A stretch of DNA of 64,000 nucleotides from Henricia sp. BOLD:AAB3569 (Eukaryota; Echinodermata; Asteroidea; Spinulosida; Echinasteridae), in the NCBI GenBank assembly GCA_037783545.1, contig JBBELK010000387.1, forward strand, positions 124,001-188,000. Direction: 5' to 3'. A program made the position numbers and the translations under genes. Within the stretch, counting starts at the first letter, position 1. Every line of letters starts with the position of its first letter. Positions 42,567-49,874 of the stretch are shown here, piece after piece. The notes under the pieces were generated by a model. It was not told the origin of the DNA, searched no databases, and saw nothing but the letters and a program-made list of their open reading frames with translations.

Positions 42567-44749
42567 GCATCATTTATATAGCGCCTCTTCCAAGGGTAGC
42601 AAAGCGCTTCGAAAACCTCACTGACAGTTTATAATGCCACAGAACTGTGCAAATTTAGCTAGAAAATAAGTAGGTTTTGAGTGAAGATTTAAACAACTGT
42701 ATGGAGTTAGATTGTCTAATTGTTTGTGGAATGCAGTTCCAGATTCCCATTCCTACCAAACTTTCAAACGACGATCTTAATTTACTCCGCAGTTTTTCAA
42801 ATTAATAACAGGGATGCATGCTGACGAATGTAATGGAACGGATTCCCCAGTATCCTTTAAATAGCAGCCAATAACAGCCAGCATTACCGAGTACATGTAT
42901 CACATGCATGCACGGTGTTTACAATCAGCGCGCATTACATTTGAATGCCTGCAATCATGCTGCAATGCACTGCCAAGCGTCCTGATTGGTCCAGCAGAGG
43001 CGACAAGATTTCTGTCGCTTGTTCCACCGCGAAATGGGGCCTGTTTCAACAGGGCCACTGTACGCAGGAGTTAGAGAGTGCGTTAAAGGGGCACTGTTGC
43101 AAGAGGATGGTGTACAAGGGCCGACGATAATTTCTGCAAAAAACTCTTGAGAGACTGCTATGCAAGTTCCAACATTTTTTTTTTTTGAGGCGGCAAATTC
43201 GGCAATAAAAAGGCTGCTGTAACTTCCTGTGAGCTGAGCTGTGAGTTCGGATGTGCCAAAATAAATTAATTTAATGGCAAATGTTTTTGTCAAAATCTTG
43301 GGGAAAAAATTTACGCATTGAATATCGAATATTCGATCGAAAATATAACCGATTATTCGAATAGTAAGTTATTCGAAAATGCACATGCCTAAATGTGCAG
43401 CACATTACAGACCATTCCACGTTAGTGGACACCAACGATATATAGCTTGGCAAAAATGATTGTTTTCGTTTTGAACCAATGAAGACTTTGTGTGATTTCA
43501 GCCTGTGCATGTATAAATATATTTAAACGTGCTTCAAATTTTACTTTATGTTGTCAGAATGCTTACGGCTTAAATGCACTACAAGCAGTCGATTGGAGTG
43601 CACTTGTGGGCAACATGGCAGCTAAAAACAGCACGCTTTTTGACAAGTTTTATCGGTAAGTTACAACACAACTTATCTCGAATTAAAGTGTGTGTTAATG
43701 CTTGCTTTTCACTAGCAAGGCCTTAGTTACCAGACTTTTTGGACTGGCCTTAGGGCAGACAGTAGCAGGATATTAGGCTTGATGGCCTGGGCCAGGCTAG
43801 GCTTTTCATTGGCAGGCCTTACCAGACCTTTTGGACTGGCCTTGGGGCAGACAGTAACAAGATATCAGGCCTGATGGCCTGGGCTTTTCACTGGCAGGGC
43901 CTTACCATACCTTTTGGACTGGCCTTAGGGCAGACAGTAGCAAGATATCAGGCCTGATGGCCTGGGCTTTTCACTGGCAGGGCCTTAGCAGACCTTTTGG
44001 ACTGGCCTTAGGGCAGACAGTAGCAAGATATCAGGGCTGATGGCCTGGGCCAGGCTGGGCTTTTCACTGGCAGGGCCTTACCAGACCTTTTGGACTGGTC
44101 TTGGGGCAGACAGTAGCAAAATATCAGGCCTGATGGCCTGGGCCAGGCTGGGCTTTTCACTGGCAGGGCCTTACCAGACCTTTTGGAATGGTCTTGGGGC
44201 AGACAGTAGCAAGATATCAGGCCATATGGCCTGGGTCAGGCTGGGCTTTTCACTGGCAGCGCCTTAATTACCAGTCCTTTTAGACTGGCCTTAGGGCAGA
44301 CAGGAGCAATATATCAGGCCTGATGGCCTGAGCCAGGCTGGGCTTTTCACTGGCAGGGCCTTATCAGACCTTTTGGACTGGCCTTAGGGCAGACAGTTGC
44401 AAGATATCAGGCCTGATGGTCTGGGCTTTTCACTGGCAGGGGCCTTACCAGACCGATTGGACTGGCCTTGGGGCAGACAGTAGCAAGATATCAGGCCTGA
44501 TTGCCTGGGCTTTTCACTGACAGGGCCTTACCCGACCTTTTGGACTGGCCACTTAAATCGATACGATGTCATTTTGGTGAAAACATTTATTATTTATAAC
44601 AAACATTTTATTTGTTCTTTTTTCCCACCAGGTATTTCTTCAAAAGTCAACCTCAACAGGCCTCCAATGCCAAATGCGATGCCAAATGCAAAGCAGGATT
44701 CATTTGCGATCTTAGAACGGCCAACTCTGGAAGCCATGAATTCTGCTAA
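21977..44749 (+). CDS. SMPD1: Acid sphingomyelinase (sphingomyelin phosphodiesterase 1-like), twelve coding exons
   Basis: Lysosomal or secreted zinc phosphodiesterase that hydrolyses sphingomyelin to ceramide and phosphocholine. Exons are 21977-22270, 24549-24713, 25186-25309, 26126-26229, 26715-26884, 29469-29588, 31038-31118, 34250-34420, 35743-35932, 41435-41524, 43558-43655 and 44632-44749. They join in frame to 1725 nt, 574 residues. Residues 1-20 are a signal peptide. Residues 48-124 hold the six saposin B cysteines (48, 51, 79, 90, 116, 124). The dinuclear metal site is complete: D166 and H168 (SDLHWD), D238 (GDLPAHD), N278 (GNHE), H388 (LGHIP), H422 and H424 (GHTHKD). H242 and H279 sit where the human catalytic histidines are. 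Spacing is close to human ASM (629-631 residues). The protein ends in Cys574. A CAG acceptor 9 nt before the ATG suggests an upstream 5'UTR exon that I could not place. The enzyme family is certain; orthology to SMPD1 rather than an invertebrate paralogue is inferred. Confidence 0.96.
22300..23267. mobile_element. hAT-like element with GAGTCCGAGTC subterminal repeats
   Basis: Ends CAGTGTTGTAGTCAAGTC and GAGTACTACAACACTG. The flanking octamers CCCTGACC and CATTGACC match at six of eight positions, as for an aged 8-bp hAT duplication. Both subterminal zones (22315-22435 and 23110-23245) are clusters of GAGTCCGAGTCAYGAGTC. It sits in SMPD1 intron 1. Confidence 0.7.
23270..24548. other. Rest of SMPD1 intron 1
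   Basis: Contains two local direct duplications: GGAAGAATTTCTTTAATGAC at about 24060 and 24111, and GGTTTGTGACCTAACC at about 24179 and 24200. CCCTAACTCC-like sequence recurs at 23825 and 24239. No exon. Confidence 0.4.
24549..24713 (+). CDS. SMPD1: SMPD1 exon 2: end of saposin domain and proline linker (residues 99-153)
   Basis: The acceptor is AATATTAG and the donor GTATGT. Cysteines C116 and C124 close the saposin fold. The linker up to residue 153 is rich in Pro and Lys ([14 protein letters not shown]), as in other acid sphingomyelinases. Confidence 0.94.
24752..25113. mobile_element. TTAA|AGGAGCGTG MITE, copy 2
   Basis: TTAAAGGAGCGTGACCAG at the left and CACACTCCTTTAA at the right, flanked by TTAA on both sides. 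In SMPD1 intron 2. Confidence 0.7.
25186..25309 (+). CDS. SMPD1: SMPD1 exon 3: metallophosphatase motif I (residues 154-194)
   Basis: The exon encodes [12 protein letters not shown], with metal ligands D166 and H168, then a cysteine-bearing loop (CGEPLCCR). The acceptor is TTTAG and the donor G|GTACT. Confidence 0.96.
25427..25667. mobile_element. GGGGCCAATTTCATGGC foldback MITE, complete copy
   Basis: GGGGCCAATTTCATGGCGCTG at the left and CAGCGCCATGAAATTGGTCCC at the right, with AAGCACAAAACTTTGCTTAGC inside. In SMPD1 intron 3. A terminal fragment is at about 36495-36510. Confidence 0.75.
26126..26229 (+). CDS. SMPD1: SMPD1 exon 4 (residues 195-229)
   Basis: The exon encodes [14 protein letters not shown] and [14 protein letters not shown], conserved between motifs I and II of the family. 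The acceptor is TTTTCAG and the donor GTATGC. A 210-bp sequence that recurs inverted after exon 5 starts about 60 bp downstream. Confidence 0.95.
26290..26498. repeat. Left arm of inverted repeat around SMPD1 exon 5
   Basis: About 210 bp (ACAGGGTTTTTAGAAAGGC, AACAACTGAAACTTATTTC, GCCCCCTTTACTGTGG) that returns inverted at 26903-27113. It lies in intron 4, 216 bp upstream of exon 5. Confidence 0.85.
26715..26884 (+). CDS. SMPD1: SMPD1 exon 5: motifs II and III (residues 230-285)
   Basis: The exon carries FTGDLPAHD (D238, H242) and SVGNHE (N278, H279), so four catalytic or metal-binding residues sit on one exon. It also has two N-X-T sequons. At 170 nt it is not a multiple of three, so skipping it would shift the frame. 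Inverted repeats flank it at 26290-26498 and 26903-27113. Confidence 0.97.
26903..27158. repeat. Right arm of inverted repeat around SMPD1 exon 5, plus a direct copy of its outer end
   Basis: 26903-27113 is the reverse complement of the left arm and starts only about 20 bp after the exon 5 donor. 27117-27158 repeats, in direct orientation, the 40 bases at the outer end of the left arm (TAACACAAGTGTCYGTCCCG). Confidence 0.85.
27705..28052. mobile_element. TTAA|AGGAGCGTG MITE, copy 3 (inverted)
   Basis: Ends TCTGGACACGCTCCTTTAA. The interior has TTATGTAACCAGATAAATTA and GACGATATCCTTGAAAAT. In SMPD1 intron 5. Confidence 0.65.
28060..28900. other. SMPD1 intron 5, AT-rich, no gene
   Basis: A short direct duplication of GTGAGGGACGGAAATCAAG at 28068-28105. 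Otherwise low-complexity AT-rich DNA. Confidence 0.3.
28903..29436 (-). mobile_element. Tc1-like transposon remnant with TA duplication
   Basis: Ends CTGAAACGCA and TGCGTTTCAG with TA on each side (28901-28902 and 29437-29438). The minus strand preserves a transposase C-terminus reading [20 protein letters not shown], a Tc1-type ending; upstream it is degraded and largely deleted. It lies 30 bp upstream of SMPD1 exon 6. Confidence 0.75.
29469..29588 (+). CDS. SMPD1: SMPD1 exon 6 (residues 286-325)
   Basis: The exon encodes [19 protein letters not shown] and [10 protein letters not shown], with one sequon. The acceptor CCACACAG lies only about 30 bp after the right end of a Tc1-like remnant. 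The donor is GTAAGG. Confidence 0.95.
29880..30510. repeat. TTCGCCC-rich dispersed element, copy 1
   Basis: A block of TTCGCCCCAAAACCA and TTCRTSCA variants that folds back onto GGGCGAAGTGGTTTTGGGGC. It is preceded by CTCATGAGAC and followed by GACTGCAAACCCTTTTTT and ACGGAGCTGATTTTTGCTCA. Copies at 36040-36350 and 62035-62690. Confidence 0.7.
30510..31030. other. SMPD1 intron 6 remainder, no gene
   Basis: AT-rich; no repeat partner or exon seen. Confidence 0.25.
31038..31118 (+). CDS. SMPD1: SMPD1 exon 7 (residues 326-352)
   Basis: The exon encodes [20 protein letters not shown], the family's conserved strand that ends in a short Asn/Cys loop. The acceptor is CCCTTAG and the donor GTAAGC. 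Confidence 0.95.
31570..31920. repeat. Probable transposon fragment in SMPD1 intron 7
   Basis: CpG-rich GCGCGCGATGCCAAATTG and GCACGTGCTAAGTACACGATG, ending GTGACATAGCCCCTTTAA. That end is similar to the CATGTCACAGGCCCTTTAA end at 41275. No intact ORF. Confidence 0.35.
32150..32360 (+). pseudogene. Tc1/mariner transposase C-terminal fragment, frameshifted
   Basis: LIEHAWDEL corresponds to the NPIEHLWDEL block that contains the last catalytic acidic residue. After a frame change [20 protein letters not shown] follows. The other frame ends AARGGHTHY and stop, the usual Tc1 ending. The rest of the transposase is missing. Confidence 0.75.
32467..33278. mobile_element. TTAA|AGGGACACACTGGC element, copy 1
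   Basis: Ends TTAAAGGGACACACTGGC and GCCGGTGTGTCCCTTTAA. It includes AAAGGTGGCGTTCGATATGG and CTCGCACTTCGCGCTGG. A second copy in the same orientation is at 54655-55214. In SMPD1 intron 7. Confidence 0.7.
33277..33602. mobile_element. TTAA|AGGAGCGTG MITE, copy 4, right end lost
   Basis: Same interior as copy 3 (TTATGGAACCGGATAAATTA). The right end breaks off where the next element starts at 33605. Confidence 0.6.
33605..34198. mobile_element. Element of the GATTGGCTGCTATTTAAAGC family (direct copy)
   Basis: Matches 42300-43125 in inverted orientation and 10738-11030 in part. It continues through GGTAGGAATGGGACAGTCAT and ACAGCCGGCTCACTCCACAG. It ends in TACGCTCCTTTAA 50 bp before SMPD1 exon 8. 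Confidence 0.65.
34250..34420 (+). CDS. SMPD1: SMPD1 exon 8: motif IV (residues 353-409)
   Basis: The exon encodes [13 protein letters not shown] and [10 protein letters not shown], with metal ligand H388, then [13 protein letters not shown]. The acceptor is CCCTTAAG and the donor GTGAGA. Confidence 0.96.
34421..35742. other. SMPD1 intron 8
   Basis: Holds three AAGATGGCCGCYAT units at 34563-34612 and an imperfect repeat of TGACGAAGATTMGACGA at 34808-34858. No exon of another gene is seen. Confidence 0.3.
35743..35932 (+). CDS. SMPD1: SMPD1 exon 9: motif V (residues 410-473)
   Basis: The exon encodes [15 protein letters not shown], with metal ligands H422 and H424, then [17 protein letters not shown], the strands that close the catalytic domain. 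The acceptor is TTTTCTAG and the donor GTAAGA. Confidence 0.96.
36040..36350. repeat. TTCGCCC-rich dispersed element, copy 2
   Basis: Begins with the palindromic GTCTCATGAGACG. Same body as copy 1 (GTGCACAGGCCGTGGTTCAG; GACTGCAAACCCTTTTTT). In SMPD1 intron 9. Confidence 0.7.
36540..36800 (+). repeat. Dispersed repeat, copy 2
   Basis: Partner of 14035-14317 (AAACACAGGAAAATCACATT). Confidence 0.6.
38215..39096. mobile_element. Second inverted repeat nested in the palindrome centre
   Basis: GACTCTGGCAAAGAAATTGT at the left returns inverted at 39070-39096. The inner arms share GGGCTGATTAAATTTTAAAT and TTTTCGGCACTTTTGGGGTG. Tandem and inverted copies of AAACTATGTRGTGTACATTT occur at 38655 and 38865. 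Confidence 0.7.
39097..39410 (+). pseudogene. 5'-truncated non-LTR retrotransposon tail (reverse transcriptase C-terminus)
   Basis: [20 protein letters not shown] and [18 protein letters not shown] are the standard last residues of CR1/L2-group LINE ORF2 proteins. They are followed by GCGCGCTATATAAATG. Only about 60 residues remain. A (TTA)n tail at 39715-39735 may belong to it. Confidence 0.75.
41323..41402 (-). repeat. tRNA-like SINE head
   Basis: The minus strand reads GTGGCTGAGTGGTTTGGGTC (A-box region) and GCGGGTTCGATACCTGG (B box), about 80 bp in all. It may carry a variable arm, as in Ser-type tRNAs. In SMPD1 intron 9, 33 bp before exon 10. Confidence 0.55.
41435..41524 (+). CDS. SMPD1: SMPD1 exon 10 (residues 474-503)
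   Basis: The exon encodes [16 protein letters not shown] and WTLEYTAK, the C-terminal domain that follows the phosphatase fold. The acceptor is CAACAG and the donor GTACGT. It is separated from exon 9 by 5.5 kb containing the 4.16-kb palindrome. Confidence 0.95.
41549..41996. mobile_element. AATGCATAGTTCCG element, copy 1
   Basis: Ends AATGCATAGTTCCG and CGGAACTATGCATT. The body matches 53914-54352 in inverted orientation (GTAACTGTCGACCCTAAAAC). In SMPD1 intron 10. Confidence 0.7.
42195..42276. repeat. Hairpin, TTGGGCTCAGGCTC stem
   Basis: AAATCTCGACTTGGGCTCAG and its near-complement flank ACATGGAG. The stem is about 38 bp. Confidence 0.6.
42300..43125. mobile_element. Element of the GATTGGCTGCTATTTAAAGC family (inverted copy), split by a LINE tail
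   Basis: Reverse complement of 33605-34198. The sequence GACTGTCCCATTCCTACC, continuous in the other copy, is opened here by 42537-42745. In SMPD1 intron 10. Confidence 0.65.
42537..42745 (-). pseudogene. LINE tail inserted in the 42300-43125 element
   Basis: The minus strand encodes [20 protein letters not shown] and LKTYLF before a stop. GGCGCTATATAAATGATGC and a (TTA)n tail follow. TCCCATT is present on both sides as a target duplication. Confidence 0.75.
43558..43655 (+). CDS. SMPD1: SMPD1 exon 11 (residues 504-535)
   Basis: The exon encodes [13 protein letters not shown] and STLFDKFYR, a conserved helical region of acid sphingomyelinases. The acceptor is TTGTCAG and the donor GTAAGT. 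The following intron is almost wholly minisatellite. Confidence 0.94.
43703..44550 (+). repeat. Minisatellite array A (GGCAGACAGTAGCAAGATATC)
   Basis: About ten units of 75-95 bp: CAGGGCCTTACCAGACCTTT, GGACTGGCCTTAGGGCAGAC, AGTAGCAAGATATCAGGCC, TGATGGCCTGGGC. It fills most of SMPD1 intron 11. The same unit occurs inverted at 48608-49874. Confidence 0.88.
44632..44749 (+). CDS. SMPD1: SMPD1 exon 12 and stop (residues 536-574)
   Basis: The exon encodes YFFKSQPQ followed by a Cys-rich tail (C551, C555, C561, C574) and TAA at 44747-44749. The last residue is a cysteine, recalling the C-terminal regulatory cysteine of human ASM. No AATAAA is obvious in the next 200 bases. Confidence 0.94.
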
Positions 44750-44839
44750 GTAAAAGTGTTCTGAATTTCTGAACTGCTAAGCGCGTTACAATCCTCTAAG
44801 GAAATACCAAAGTTTGAGGCTGTTACACTTAGAGAACAC

Positions 44840-45062
44840 ACACACGAGTCATTTTGATGCAGTTTAATCAATTTGGTCACGTTATGCTGAAAAGAAAAAA
44901 TTTCGATATTTTTCCCAAATTTGATGAGTTTTTGTTCTTTATGACTGTCCCTTCCTACCGACAATTTTGGCGACGCTTTTCTTTACTCTGCAGTTTTTTT
45001 CTTCTCAAAATTAATAAGAGGGATGCGGAATGCCAAACGAAATGGAAACTGTATACCCCTGT
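44840..45062. repeat. Fragment of the GATTGGCTGC family end
   Basis: Shares CGAGTCATTTTGATGYA and TTTATGACTGTCCCTTCCTACC with 42430-42760. It begins within about 90 bp of the SMPD1 stop, so it may supply part of the 3'UTR. Confidence 0.5.
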
Positions 45063-45068
45063 TAGGCC

Positions 45069-45221
45069 TCAAATAGACCGTATCGAATAGCCGCCATTTC
45101 GTGGGGCACCTTTTAATACTTAAACCGTTCAACAATGGAAGCACAATATGTGCAACCATGCATGTCCTCAAGGAACAAAGAAACTGCCCACGAAATGGCA
45201 GCTATTTGATACGGTCTATAG
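45069..45221. mobile_element. TAGACCGTATCG MITE, copy 2
   Basis: TAGACCGTATCGAATAGCCG at the left, CTATTTGATACGGTCTA at the right, same interior as the other copies. Confidence 0.75.
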
Positions 45222-45277
45222 CACTGTGGTTACAATCTGTGCACGTGTTGTGAAATTTGAACGCCCAATGTCCTGCA

Positions 45278-45880
45278 ACCGATTTCACGAAACATTGCGC
45301 AACTTGCGCCATGGCGTAAGACTTACGCCATAACTTTATGGCATAGCTGCGCAATAAACCCAAGAACGATTTCACGAAACTCTTCTTAGTTGTGCAACAT
45401 TAATTTGTTCACTTTAGCACTAGTTTTATCAACGACTATTTGATGTTTGCGCTTGATAAAATAGTCCTACATAAAACATACGTCGTTGTTTTTCAAAAAT
45501 TTTGCACTGTCATCATGGTTGCCATCGCTCATGTCGCTCGCTCATCATGCATCGTGTCGCGTCACAGATTTTACTGATGATAAAAGGCCGTTTTCTACTA
45601 ACGGAAGGCTGGGGTTCAGTTCGTTGACGATGCGGTAAATAAGCACGTGTAGCTAGCTGCATTATCGCCATTTTTCACTGTCCTACGACACATTTTTCCA
45701 ACTTACGCCACCAAAAACCATTGCGCAAGTTACGCCACATTTTATGGCGTAAGTTGGCGAGTTGCGCCATATCCAAATGTGGCGCAACTTTCAGGAAACG
45801 CATCGCAACTTATTGCGCAAGTAGCGCAATAATTTATGGCGTAATTGGACTTGCGTATAGTTTCGTGAAATTGGCTGCTG
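45278..45880. mobile_element. Foldback rich in TTGCGCAA / TGGCGTAAG
   Basis: Ends CGATTTCACGAAAC and GTTTCGTGAAATTGG. Subterminal zones repeat TTGCGCAACTTGCGCCA and ATTTATGGCGTAAGTT. No ORF. Confidence 0.65.
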
Positions 45881-45987
45881 ATTGGCCCCAGAGCGGCGAC
45901 CACATTTCTGTCGCTGCTTTCGCAACGAAATAAAGTGAATTTCATCATAGGTGTGTTAAAGAGGCCCTCTTGCAAGAGGAAAACTTA

Positions 45988-46535
45988 GGCCCGCTTCAAA
46001 CGTCGCGCTTATGCCATGTCAAATTAAATTCAACTTGGTACGACGTTGGCACGACGTTAGCACGGCAGTGGCTTCAAATGTCGAACTTAATTGCAAACTC
46101 CCAGTCGAGCTTAAATACATCCAACATGACGGATAAGTATTGTGCACGTCATGGACGTTGTACACGTGCGTTTTCCATTCTGCCATTGTACGTCGCCATA
46201 TTTATTATTTTTATGCACTTGTTTGTTGGTTATTTCTTTACTCACATACACGCTGCGAGCATGCGCATTCCTAGTTGTGAACAAAATTGCGGACCAACTT
46301 TGAACTGGAATTAAATTCGACACGGCAGAAGCACGACGTTTGAAGCCAAGCCGTGCTAGTGCCGCACTAAATTGAGTTAGCACGGCAGACCCTGTCGAGC
46401 TAAATTTTTCTGCCGTGCCGAATTCATTTTGCCGAGCCAAATGGCTTCAAACGTCGTGCTTGTGCCGTGTCGAATTTAAAAAAATCAAGTTGAATTTAAT
46501 TTGACACGGCATAAGCGCGACGTTTGAAGCGGGCC
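45988..46535. mobile_element. GGCCCGCTTCAAACGTCG foldback
   Basis: GGCCCGCTTCAAACGTCGCG at the left and CGCGACGTTTGAAGCGGGCC at the right, each beside a TA. Inner zones repeat the word around CACGGCA and GACACGG. Confidence 0.75.
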
Positions 46536-46828
46536 TAATATTGGACACACTAATGGTATGTGAAAAAAATAAAAATTATTTATCACTTATTAATTTTTAC
46601 TGAAATATTGCAGCAGCCACTTAATTATAACTTGTTAAAAAAATGAAATGAAATTGTTTAAAAAAAATTTGCAGCACACATCATCAATGGAAGAAAAATT
46701 AACCAATCATATTGCACGTTTCCCATCATGTTTATGCAGATAGCATGAATATTTATATTCTCTACATAGCGCCCTCATGGAGTTGTCAGGATAAAAGTAA
46801 GAAAATTGATCATGGAGTTTTTGAAGTT

Positions 46829-46891
46829 GCCAGGCAGCCTAGTGGTAAAGACGTAGGACTGTCAAGCTTAGAGTTGCGAGTTCAATTCTGC
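46829..46891 (+). repeat. tRNA-like SINE head fragment
   Basis: GGCAGCCTAGTGGTAAAGACG (A-box-like) and GCGAGTTCAATTCTGC (B-box-like). It is followed by half of the GGCTCGTCAGCAATGCGCGC MITE. Confidence 0.5.
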
Positions 46892-47290
46892 TTTAAAATC
46901 ACAGGCTCGTCAGCAATGCGCGCGCTCCATAGCAAAGGCATGGAACTGCGTATTTCGTGGCACGAATTTGGCGTGCGCGCCTCTGCCTTTAAGTCATTTT
47001 TGTGTGTGGAGAGTGAGGGTTATGTTAAGGTAACGTTATCGAGAAAACTTATGAGTATGCAACATAGGCATGGGGTTAGACCAATCGGAAGCAATGTCCC
47101 CTCTGCCATTGACGATGTGTACTGCAGAAATGGAAAAAAAAAAAATCGCTTTTGGATGAGGTGAAACTAGGCGGCCATTTTTTGATTAAGCCGGCTACCT
47201 AGCGTCTTCTATTGAATCTTATGTAATTTCATGTCACAGCCGAAGTCTGAGCTTTGTTCCGCTTACCCAAATGTTACTAACATTTGTAAC

Positions 47291-47465
47291 CAGTGGCGTA
47301 ACTACGGGGGTGCACGTGGCCCCCTAGCTGAGGGCCGTGCCCCCCGGGTGACCCCCCATTTGAAATTCGGAAATGGGTATTTTTCACAATTCTACAACGT
47401 TTTACATGCTTCCCTGGAAAAATGTGTGCAAACCCCTTGGATGTCTCACCCTAGTTACGCCACTG
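47291..47465. mobile_element. CAGTGGCGTAACTAC MITE, exact 8-bp duplication (hAT-type)
   Basis: Ends CAGTGGCGTAACTAC and TAGTTACGCCACTG. TTTGTAAC is duplicated at 47283-47290 and 47466-47473. It contains a CCCCCCGGG-rich middle. Confidence 0.85.
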
Positions 47466-47482
47466 TTTGTAACGTTGGCCAA

Positions 47483-47954
47483 TAGACCTTTATCACGGTG
47501 CGTCCATCTTTGTCTGGTTCCCCACTGCCTACGTGTACGTGTCGGGCATGATCAGTGCGTGTGCGTGTGTCTGCGCGATATCGCGTGCAGTCTTCCGTTG
47601 TTGTTTTGAGAGAATCAATGTCCGCGCTGCGCGTTTTCTTGATCGCACCGCGCGCATGTCATTGTGATGCACACAATGAACATTTTCAACACGGTGCCAA
47701 ACTATTTTATTTCGGCAAGCCTCGCTTTCGTTACGTTCAATACAACAGCCATGGCGCAACAACATAATTAAAGCTATTTCAAGCAACAGAGGTAAGTGCA
47801 ACCAATGCGCTTTTCTTGCTCTTTTTCCCGGTTATTACTCGAGCCACGTGGGTCAAGAAAAATGCCCACCAAAATGGTGGATGGAAGAGGTGACGTCTCC
47901 GGAAAGCAATCAATAGGGGAAAAGGGAAGATGGCCGCACCGTGATAAAGGTCTA
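47483..47954. mobile_element. TAGACCTTTATCACGGTGCG foldback
   Basis: TAGACCTTTATCACGGTGCG at the left, CGCACCGTGATAAAGGTCTA at the right, about 470 bp, no ORF. It starts 10 bp after the duplication of the preceding MITE. Confidence 0.75.
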
Positions 47955-48156
47955 TAGCTGGTACTTGGGTTTACATTTAACAAGTGCTTTACATAATATT
48001 GTCGGCAACGTTCGCGTAAGTGGAACACTGCTAATGTCAGTGACTTGGAAGATTTGTATTACCGTATATGATATCCATGCAGTTGATACCAACATATATT
48101 AAGCTTGTATTTATAATTATTGTATATTTTTGAATTTTGCATCAATTGTTAAAGGA

Positions 48157-48458
48157 GCATGTCCAGATCACATGTTTAAACCTCTCCCGCTATTTTTCCC
48201 GATGGGTGTTGAGATTTTTCTCATTACCATTCTGAAATATATTTTCAAGGATATCGTCAAAAAACCATTGATGTTTTGTAAACTAATTTATCCGGTTCCA
48301 TAAAGCAGTGCAGTAATTACAACAACCTTTTTGCTTTCACATCCAAATTGAAGATTGCGAATTTCCTGTTTTCTTTCCATGGATGGGGAGGTACTTTATA
48401 TGATTCTTAGGTTAAAAATGAAAACCATTTTCTGGAAAAATCTGAACACGCTCCTTTA
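48157..48458. mobile_element. TTAA|AGGAGCGTG MITE, copy 5
   Basis: AGGAGCATGTCCAGATCAC and GAACACGCTCCT, with TTAA on each side. Confidence 0.75.
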
Positions 48459-48607
48459 ATAGTCGTAAGTCCTTATAAATTGAAAAGGTTCTTTTTTTGA
48501 GTACTAATCAGAGGCTGATATGTAATAATTTTGAAAAACATAACTTAATAGTCATAATCAGGACACTGACGAGATTGTCTTTTTGGGGTACGAGGCAAGT
48601 TCAAGGG

Positions 48608-49874
48608 CCTAATATATTGCTACTGTCTGCCCTAAGGCCAGTCCAAAAAGTCTGGTAAGGCTCTGCCAGTGAAAGGTTCAGGCCATGATCAGGCCTGATA
48701 TCTTGCTACTGTCTGCCATAAGGCCAGTCCAAAAGGTCTGATAAGGCCCTGCCAGTGAAAAGCCCAGGCCATCAGGCCTGATATCTTGCTACTGTCTGCC
48801 CTAAGGCCAGTTCAAAAGATCTGGTAAGGCCCTGCCAGTGAAAAGCCCAGGCCATCAGACCTGATAGCTTGCTACTGTCTGCCCTAAGGCCAGTCCAAAA
48901 GGTCTGGTAAGGCCCACCCAGTGACAAGCCCAGTCTGGCCCAGGCCATCGGGCCTGATATCTTACTAGTGTCCGCCCTAAGGCTAGTCCAAAAGGTCTGG
49001 TATAGTCCTGCCAGTGAAGAGCCTAGCCTGGCCCAGGCCATCAGGCCTGATACCTTGCTACTGTATGTCCAAAATATCTGCTAAGGCCCAGCAAGATAAA
49101 AGCCCAGCCTGACATGACCCAGGCCATCAGGCCTGATATCCTGCTACTGTCCAAAAGGTATGGTAAGGCCCTGCAAGTGAAAAGCCCAACCTGACATGAC
49201 CCAGGCCATCAGGCCTGATTTCCTGCTACTGTCCGCCCTATGGCCAGTCCAAAAGGTCTGGCAAGGCCCTGCCAGTGAAAAGCCCAGCCTAGCCCAGGCC
49301 ATCAGGCCTGATATCTTGCTACTGTCTGCCCTAAGGCCAGTCCAAAAGGTCTGGTAAGGCCCTGCCAGTGAAAAGCCCAGCGTGGCCCAGGCCATCAGGC
49401 CTGATATCTTGCTACTGTCTGTCCTAAGGCTAGTCCAAAAGGTCTGGTAAGGTCCTGCCAGTGAAGAGCCTAGCCCAGGCCATCAGACCTGATACCTTGC
49501 TACTGTCTGTCCAAAAGATCTGGTAAGGCCCTGCAAGTAGAAAGCCCAGCCTGACATGACCCATATCATCAGGCCTGATATCCTGCTACTGTCTGCCCTA
49601 AAGTCAATCCAAAAGGTCTGGTAATTACAAGGCCCTGCCAGTGAAAAGCCAACCTGGCCCAGGCCATCGGGCCTGATATCTTGCTACTGTCTGCCCTAAG
49701 GCCAATCCAAAAGGTCTGGTAAGGCCCTGCCAGTAAAAAGCCCAGCCTGGCCTAGGCCATCAGTCCTGATATCTTGCTACTGTCTGCCCTAAGGCCAGCC
49801 CAAAAGGTCTTGTAAGGCCCTGCCAGTGAAAAGCCCAGCCTGGCTTAGGCCAATAGGTCTGATATCTTGCTACA
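48608..49874 (-). repeat. Minisatellite array B, inverted relative to array A
   Basis: About fourteen units: GATATCTTGCTACTGTCTGC, CCTAAGGCCAGTCCAAAAGG, TCTGGTAAGGCCCTGCCAGT, GAAAAGCCCAGCCTGGC. This is the reverse complement of the array at 43703-44550, 4.06 kb away. Confidence 0.88.

Noticed and set aside
42537-42745. A host gene exon on the minus strand
   Set aside because: The [10 protein letters not shown]...LKTYLF peptide is the common end of LINE reverse transcriptases and is bordered by a target duplication and (TTA)n tail.
46712-47164. A 150-codon frame
   Set aside because: It crosses a SINE head and half a MITE, so it is chance.
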